This document shows positions 42,196 to 45,839 of a DNA stretch of 45,839 nt, one piece after another. The position numbers and the translations under genes were made by a program. The notes below the pieces were generated by a model. The model made no database searches, was not told where the DNA came from, and saw only the letters and a list, made by a program, of their open reading frames with translations. Each line of letters begins with the position of its first letter. The stretch's first letter is position 1. This DNA comes from Westiellopsis prolifica IICB1 (GTDB lineage Bacteria > Cyanobacteriota > Cyanobacteriia > Cyanobacteriales > Nostocaceae), in the NCBI RefSeq assembly GCF_004323185.1, contig NZ_NAPS01000001.1, positions 847,289-893,127 of the forward strand, written 5' to 3'.

Positions 42196-42633
42196 TAACT
42201 CACCTCTAAATTTACAGCAAAACAAAATAGCGGTTGTCAAAACACAACCGTTACTTCCAGGCAACGTCGCTATGGGAATTTAAACAAATTTATATTTGTT
42301 TAATCTTGTTAAAAATAGATTATCCTTAATAGCTCTCAAAATGGAATTATTTACCTAGACAATTCAACGATAGTTACTGTAAAAAATTCTTATATATCTT
42401 TTTTTAAATAGTTATTATTGATTTAAATCTATGATACGAAATATTACATCAAATCAAAGTTTCTCCTCTGTTTTTCTTTACATACTTTTACCAGGTCTGT
42501 TTCAGATAATGTAACAAATGTCAACCATAAAATAAAATAAAATAAAGATACTATGGTAACTATTAATTTTAACTTATAGGTTTGATACTCCCCACCTTCA
42601 AGGGCGGGGGAGTAGGGATTAGGGAATAGATTT
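42196..42633. promoter_or_regulatory. 438-bp region upstream of the CO2-uptake cluster
   Basis: AT-rich, with long T and A runs. It should contain the cluster promoter. A single ATTGAT at about 42418 resembles one NdhR half-site, without a matching partner. The kinase terminator is at the far end. Confidence 0.4.
42587..42613 (-). terminator. Hairpin after the kinase gene
   Basis: ACTCCCC..CC (42587-42596) pairs with GG.GGGGGAGT (42603-42613) around TTCAAG, 20 bp beyond the kinase stop. No clear T-run on the minus strand, so it is a weak terminator call. Confidence 0.5.
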
Positions 42634-44298
42634 TCATTCTTGGTGGTGAAATTTTTTCATTGGGACTGCTCTGTGTCCTCTGCGTTTCTTTATAAAGAGA
42701 TTGAAATATTTACCAAATAACTTAAATAGCCAATATTTAACAATAGATTGTTCTTGCTTGAGCTTTTTTAGTAGCTTATGCAGAATTTGTGGTTTAATCT
42801 TTTCATATTCTGTTTTCAAAATAGCTTTGCTTCCTCTAAGCGAAATCAAAGTATTGGAATTTTGGCTATGCTCTAACCACTCTCTGAGTTGCTGACACTG
42901 GCTTGCGGTCAGAGTTAAAGTGATAACGTTAACGCAGACTTTGGGATCTTCCAATGCAAAAAAAAGTAGATGATAGTAGCCAGTATTCGCCAAAGTTTGA
43001 ACGATTTTTTGTCCTTGAGGATCTTTTAAATCTAAAAAATAAGATAACCATCTTGTCAATTGAACTTGATCATCAGATAAAACTGTGACCCATAACACCA
43101 CTGGGTATAAATTTTTTTGAAAAACAAATTCTGTATAATTATTTTTATCTAAAATTTTATTGATTTCTTTTTGAGATAACATTGCCCAAAAAGTAGGTAC
43201 ATTTCCATGTTGTGTGAGTAGTAAATGTGGAAAACAAATTGGAGCTATTGGTTGATTTTTCGGCCAAGTCTTCTGTAAGCAAATTTTTTCTGATAATGAA
43301 GTTACAGGTACTAGCTGTACTAATTCCGGAGTTGGAATATTTTTCTTGTTTTCAACAACAAGATTATTAGATTTATGCTGTAACTGTTCTAGACTTAATA
43401 AGATTTGTTTAATATTTGCGGGGCGATTGCTTACTTCTTTGGCCAAGCAACTCATGACTAATTTTTTGAGTTCCTTGGGTATATTCATCTGAGGTACAAA
43501 CTCTTCAAGCAGAGGCGGTATTTCAAAGCGATGAGCTTGATACCATTCACTGAAAGAATTACTTTTTATCTGGAATGGATGTTTTCCTGTTAACATTTCA
43601 AACATCAACACTCCCAAGCTGTAGATATCAGAACGCACATCTAAGAGTTTGTGTCCTTCCATATGTTCTGGAGAACAATAAGCTAAACTGCCAATAAAAG
43701 GCTCAGTCAATGTCATACCGGAACGATCAGTCAAAAATTTAGCAATCCCGAAATCTAAAATTTTTACAACCTCATCTTTATTATTTTGGATGATAAATAT
43801 ATTTTCTGGTTTAATATCTCGGTGAATGACTGGACAAATCTCTCCTTTAATGCTTACACCTTGATGAGCGCATTGTAAACCTAAACAAATTTGATAACAA
43901 ATTTCTAAAAATTTTGAGATTTTGAAAGATTCATTTTTGAGAATTTGTTTGAGATTTTTACCTTGGAGATACTCCATAACATAATAGGGAATTTTATCTT
44001 CAGTCACACCATAACTAAATACTCGAATGATGTGTTTACTTTTTCGTCCTAGTTGAGCACCAATGAAAATTTCTTTGGCGAAGCCTTGAGACAATTGTTG
44101 ATTAGCCAAATTCATTGACAATATCTTAACTGCAACTGATATACCACCTTTTGCAATGTCTTCTGCTAGGTAGACTCTACCCATCCCACCTTTCCCAATT
44201 AAATCTCTGATGAGATAACGATTGTTGAGTAGCTTGCCAATGTAATTATCTAATTCTATTTTTTTGATGAGATTATTATTCAGTTTATTTTGCAACAT
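42634..44298 (-). CDS. Hanks-type serine/threonine protein kinase
   Basis: 554 residues. The kinase domain (about 28-315) is complete: glycine loop GKGGMGRVY (35-43), ATP-binding Lys58 in VAVK, catalytic loop HRDIKPEN (159-166), DFG (182-184) and activation segment GSLAYCSPEH. It should phosphorylate Ser/Thr in the cytoplasm. The C-terminal 230 residues have no membrane segment and a region LYPVVLWVTVLSDDQVQLTRWLSYFLDLKDPQGQKIVQTL followed by YYHLLFFALEDP, a conserved cyanobacterial extension of unknown role. A very basic tail (KKRRGHRAVPMKKFHH) ends it. It is upstream of ndhF on the same strand, separated by a hairpin. Confidence 0.94.
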   Translation of the reverse strand: MLQNKLNNNLIKKIELDNYIGKLLNNRYLIRDLIGKGGMGRVYLAEDIAKGGISVAVKILSMNLANQQLSQGFAKEIFIGAQLGRKSKHIIRVFSYGVTEDKIPYYVMEYLQGKNLKQILKNESFKISKFLEICYQICLGLQCAHQGVSIKGEICPVIHRDIKPENIFIIQNNKDEVVKILDFGIAKFLTDRSGMTLTEPFIGSLAYCSPEHMEGHKLLDVRSDIYSLGVLMFEMLTGKHPFQIKSNSFSEWYQAHRFEIPPLLEEFVPQMNIPKELKKLVMSCLAKEVSNRPANIKQILLSLEQLQHKSNNLVVENKKNIPTPELVQLVPVTSLSEKICLQKTWPKNQPIAPICFPHLLLTQHGNVPTFWAMLSQKEINKILDKNNYTEFVFQKNLYPVVLWVTVLSDDQVQLTRWLSYFLDLKDPQGQKIVQTLANTGYYHLLFFALEDPKVCVNVITLTLTASQCQQLREWLEHSQNSNTLISLRGSKAILKTEYEKIKPQILHKLLKKLKQEQSIVKYWLFKLFGKYFNLFIKKRRGHRAVPMKKFHHQE

Positions 44299-44832
44299 AA
44301 AGTAAGTGCTTTTTTAGGTATTAATAAATTTAAAAATAATGTATTCAACTACTAGATTTGTATAAACCCAAAAATTATAGTTATTGAAAATTACTTTTTT
44401 AATATGAAACTCAAAATAAATAATGTAAAAGTTAGACAAAAAATCATATCGCAAAAATATGTAAATACTAGTAAGACTGGTTTAACATATTTATGACATG
44501 ACAACTATGAGAAATTTCACTGAAACTCAACAGCAGTTAACTAATTCTTGCAATAAAATAAGTGGATACACTGAATTAACGTGAGTTCGATGGATTTAAT
44601 TAGTAGCCTAAAATCGCCCCTCAAATAAATTTGGGATTAATAGCAAAAACCCACTTTAAGTGGGTTAGGGAGTTATTCATTCAGTCTAGTTTTAGTAGGC
44701 TTAGTTTATGAGCCGCACAGTTTACTTGCGGGTGATCATATTTATCGAATTTACATTGAATTAATGATCAATGGGTTAATTGTTGGTGTTGATTGTTCCA
44801 ACAACCAACAATCAATAACCACCAACCAACAA
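44299..44832. other. 534-bp gap with repeats
   Basis: Holds the half multi-hairpin element at 44622-44666 and, just after the pentapeptide gene, an inverted repeat TTGATTGTT (44789-44797) / AACAATCAA (44807-44815) within CAACA-rich sequence. No gene is supported; the kinase promoter should lie near 44300-44450. Confidence 0.6.
44622..44666. repeat. Multi-hairpin dispersed element, copy 6 (half)
   Basis: CAAATAAATTTG (44622-44633), ATTAATAGC (44636-44644), AACCCACTTTAAGTGGGTT (44648-44666). Almost the same as the copy at 32762-32807, but GAA in the loop is TAA and the middle GGCTTATAGCC is GGGATTAATAGC. Confidence 0.7.
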
Positions 44833-45330
44833 CTATGACTTACACTCTAAAGACTCTTTGGTAGACACACCCGTTTTAGAATTTACACCACTTGCTTTAG
44901 CACAAAGTTTTTTCAACTCAGAACCATCTAAAACTGCATTAGTGAAATCAGTACCTGTGATGTCAACATTATCAAAAGTGGAATAGAGCAACATTGTGTC
45001 TGTAAAAATTGCATCACTTAAATCAGCATTGCGAAAATCAACTAAATAAGCAATGCCATTGGTAAAATCAGCACCATGCAAATTTGCTTTTTCTAAGTAT
45101 GCACTATTAAAAACAACACCTCGTAAATCAGCATTGCTAAAATTTGCCTGATCCAACTTTACCTTGGCAAACTCCTCGCCAATTAAGGTTTGACCAGAAA
45201 AATCGGTGTTACTCATTGGTTTATAGCCTGCAAAACGGCTGCTAGAAAATTTTGCTGCTTCTGCGGATAGGGGAAACAACAGCAGCACCATAGCTAAGAT
45301 GAAGGGAGCTAATACTCGCCAAGACTTCAT
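44833..45330 (-). CDS. Pentapeptide-repeat protein, probably thylakoid lumen
   Basis: 165 residues. A Sec-type signal MKSWRVLAPFILAMVLLLFPLSAEA with cleavage after AEA is followed by pentapeptide repeats A(D/N)LXX from about residue 45 to 130 (ADLRGVVFNSAYLEKANLHGADFTNGIAYLVDFRNADLSDAIF), which fold as a right-handed square helix. The C-terminal Cys pair (KLCAKAS, LECKS) may form a disulphide. Lumenal pentapeptide proteins exist in cyanobacteria and chloroplasts (TL15/TL17 type) with no established function. It is transcribed away from a small interrupted gene. Confidence 0.87.
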   Translation of the reverse strand: MKSWRVLAPFILAMVLLLFPLSAEAAKFSSSRFAGYKPMSNTDFSGQTLIGEEFAKVKLDQANFSNADLRGVVFNSAYLEKANLHGADFTNGIAYLVDFRNADLSDAIFTDTMLLYSTFDNVDITGTDFTNAVLDGSELKKLCAKASGVNSKTGVSTKESLECKS

Positions 45331-45452
45331 AATGTTAACTTAATAAATCTCAACATTTCTACCATTCATTATTAAACATAATGGGTTGAAGATAATTTCT
45401 GAACCTACCAAAATCCAGTCTCTCACTAGTAGCGTAGGTGAAGCCCTCTCCA

Positions 45453-45692
45453 TTAGCGATCGCCACCCATTACCCGGCGCCAATTATACCGATTCCACTC
45501 GTAAATACCCTGAATTTCATACTCAGCACCGTTATGAAAGCGAACAATGCAATTAATACAAGATCCATTGCCATTTTGAGTTTCATCAACTTAAATGACA
45601 ATGCAGGGAAACCATTCCCGTGGACAGGGACCATCATCTTGTACCCATTCCCACAGAGCATTGCAGACTTCAATGCGATCGCCTACTTTCAC
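45453..45692 (-). pseudogene. Small conserved-looking gene interrupted by an in-frame TAA
   Basis: From GTG at 45692 the frame reads VKVGDRIEVCNALWEWVQDD, then GPCPREWFPCIVI, then TAA (45591-45593), then in the same frame VDETQNGNGSCINCIVRFHN and GAEYEIQGIYEWNRYNWRRV, to a stop at 45453. The sense of the second part (aromatic, Cys/Asn-rich, polar) is that of real coding sequence, and one C-to-T change (CAA to TAA) would explain the stop. AAGGTAGAG lies upstream. Either a recent nonsense mutation, a sequencing error or read-through; the family itself was not recognised. Confidence 0.65.
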
Positions 45693-45758
45693 CAAGCCAC
45701 TACTCTACCTTGAAGCGCAGGGTAATCCAAAATCTAAAATCTAAAATCCAAAATGGTA

Positions 45759-45839
45759 TTACCCCCCTGCTACAGGTGTAATAGGTACAATTATGTTTTC
45801 CTGATTTGGCTCTTCATTTAGGGGTGTAGCAGGTACAAT
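45759..45839 (-). CDS. 3' end of a gene entering from the right (partial)
   Basis: Twenty-six codons open from the window end to TAA at 45759-45761: IVPATPLNEEPNQENIIVPI then TPVAGG. The IVPxTP repeat suggests a Pro/Thr-rich tail. Too short to name. The bases between it and the interrupted gene carry GATTTT/AAAATC heptamer-type repeats (45726-45755). Confidence 0.5.
   Translation of the reverse strand: MVPATPLNEEPNQENIIVPITPVAGG

Noticed and set aside
42400-42440. NdhR/CcmR operator upstream of ndhF
   Set aside because: ATTGAT is present, but the partner at N10 (GATACG) does not match CATTGA, so only a half-site is seen.

Overview
The window looks like chromosomal DNA of a filamentous, probably heterocyst-forming cyanobacterium (Nostocales). 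The evidence is the frequent HIP1 octamer GCGATCGC, many tandem heptamer repeats and small palindromic dispersed repeats between genes, and cyanobacterium-specific genes: an NDH-1 CO2-uptake operon, an rbp-rpsU pair, a plastid-type pyruvate dehydrogenase E2, a NatFGH/BgtA-like amino acid transporter, a TPR-CHAT protein and thylakoid-lumen pentapeptide repeats. Genus and species cannot be fixed from the sequence alone.

Layout. 1-5001: a TPR-CHAT (caspase-like) protein cut by the window start, a 113-residue protein and a coiled-coil protein with two C-terminal membrane segments (CorA-like shape), separated by two copies of a multi-hairpin repeat; this may be a conflict/defence module. 5013-9905: a glyoxalase-fold protein, a GerMN lipoprotein and a giant repeat-built membrane protein. 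9991-12935: rpsU and an RRM protein, a trypsin-like HtrA/Deg protease and a small membrane protein. 12936-15707: a 2.8-kb AT-rich stretch with no convincing gene but three successive promoter-like sites carrying 11-bp-phased GTTGCAT heptamers. 15708-21941: a glycosyltransferase, pdhC, a conserved small membrane-anchored protein, a YlqD protein and an acyl-ACP/CoA synthetase. 22216-23180: two related tiny membrane proteins. 23277-27077: a four-gene amino acid ABC transporter (operon, minus strand). 27467-34589: a CDO-like cupin, a methyltransferase, an unknown protein, DUF2993 and DUF4336 proteins, a lipoprotein and a short-chain dehydrogenase, followed by tRNA-Ser(CGA). 34957-36246: a CadD-like transporter and a DUF4112 protein. 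36487-42195: the CO2-uptake cluster ndhF / beta-carbonic anhydrase / ndhD / CO2 hydration protein, minus strand. 42634-45839: a Hanks-type kinase, a pentapeptide lumen protein, a small gene interrupted by an in-frame stop, and the 3' end of one more gene.

How genes fit together. The clearest functional unit is the CO2-uptake cluster: NdhF and NdhD are the proton-pumping membrane subunits of the specialised NDH-1 complex, the Cup/ChpX protein hydrates CO2 on it, and a Tat-type beta-carbonic anhydrase is encoded inside the same cluster. The binding protein, two permeases and ATPase of the transporter form the second unit.

The least explained features are in the repeats. A family of hairpin clusters keeps its fold while its stem sequences change. 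One MITE (113 bp) sits in another palindrome with a 10-bp target duplication. Two MITEs share 13-14-bp ends and each has a 5-bp duplication, but their interiors are unrelated; one lies inside the CO2-uptake cluster.
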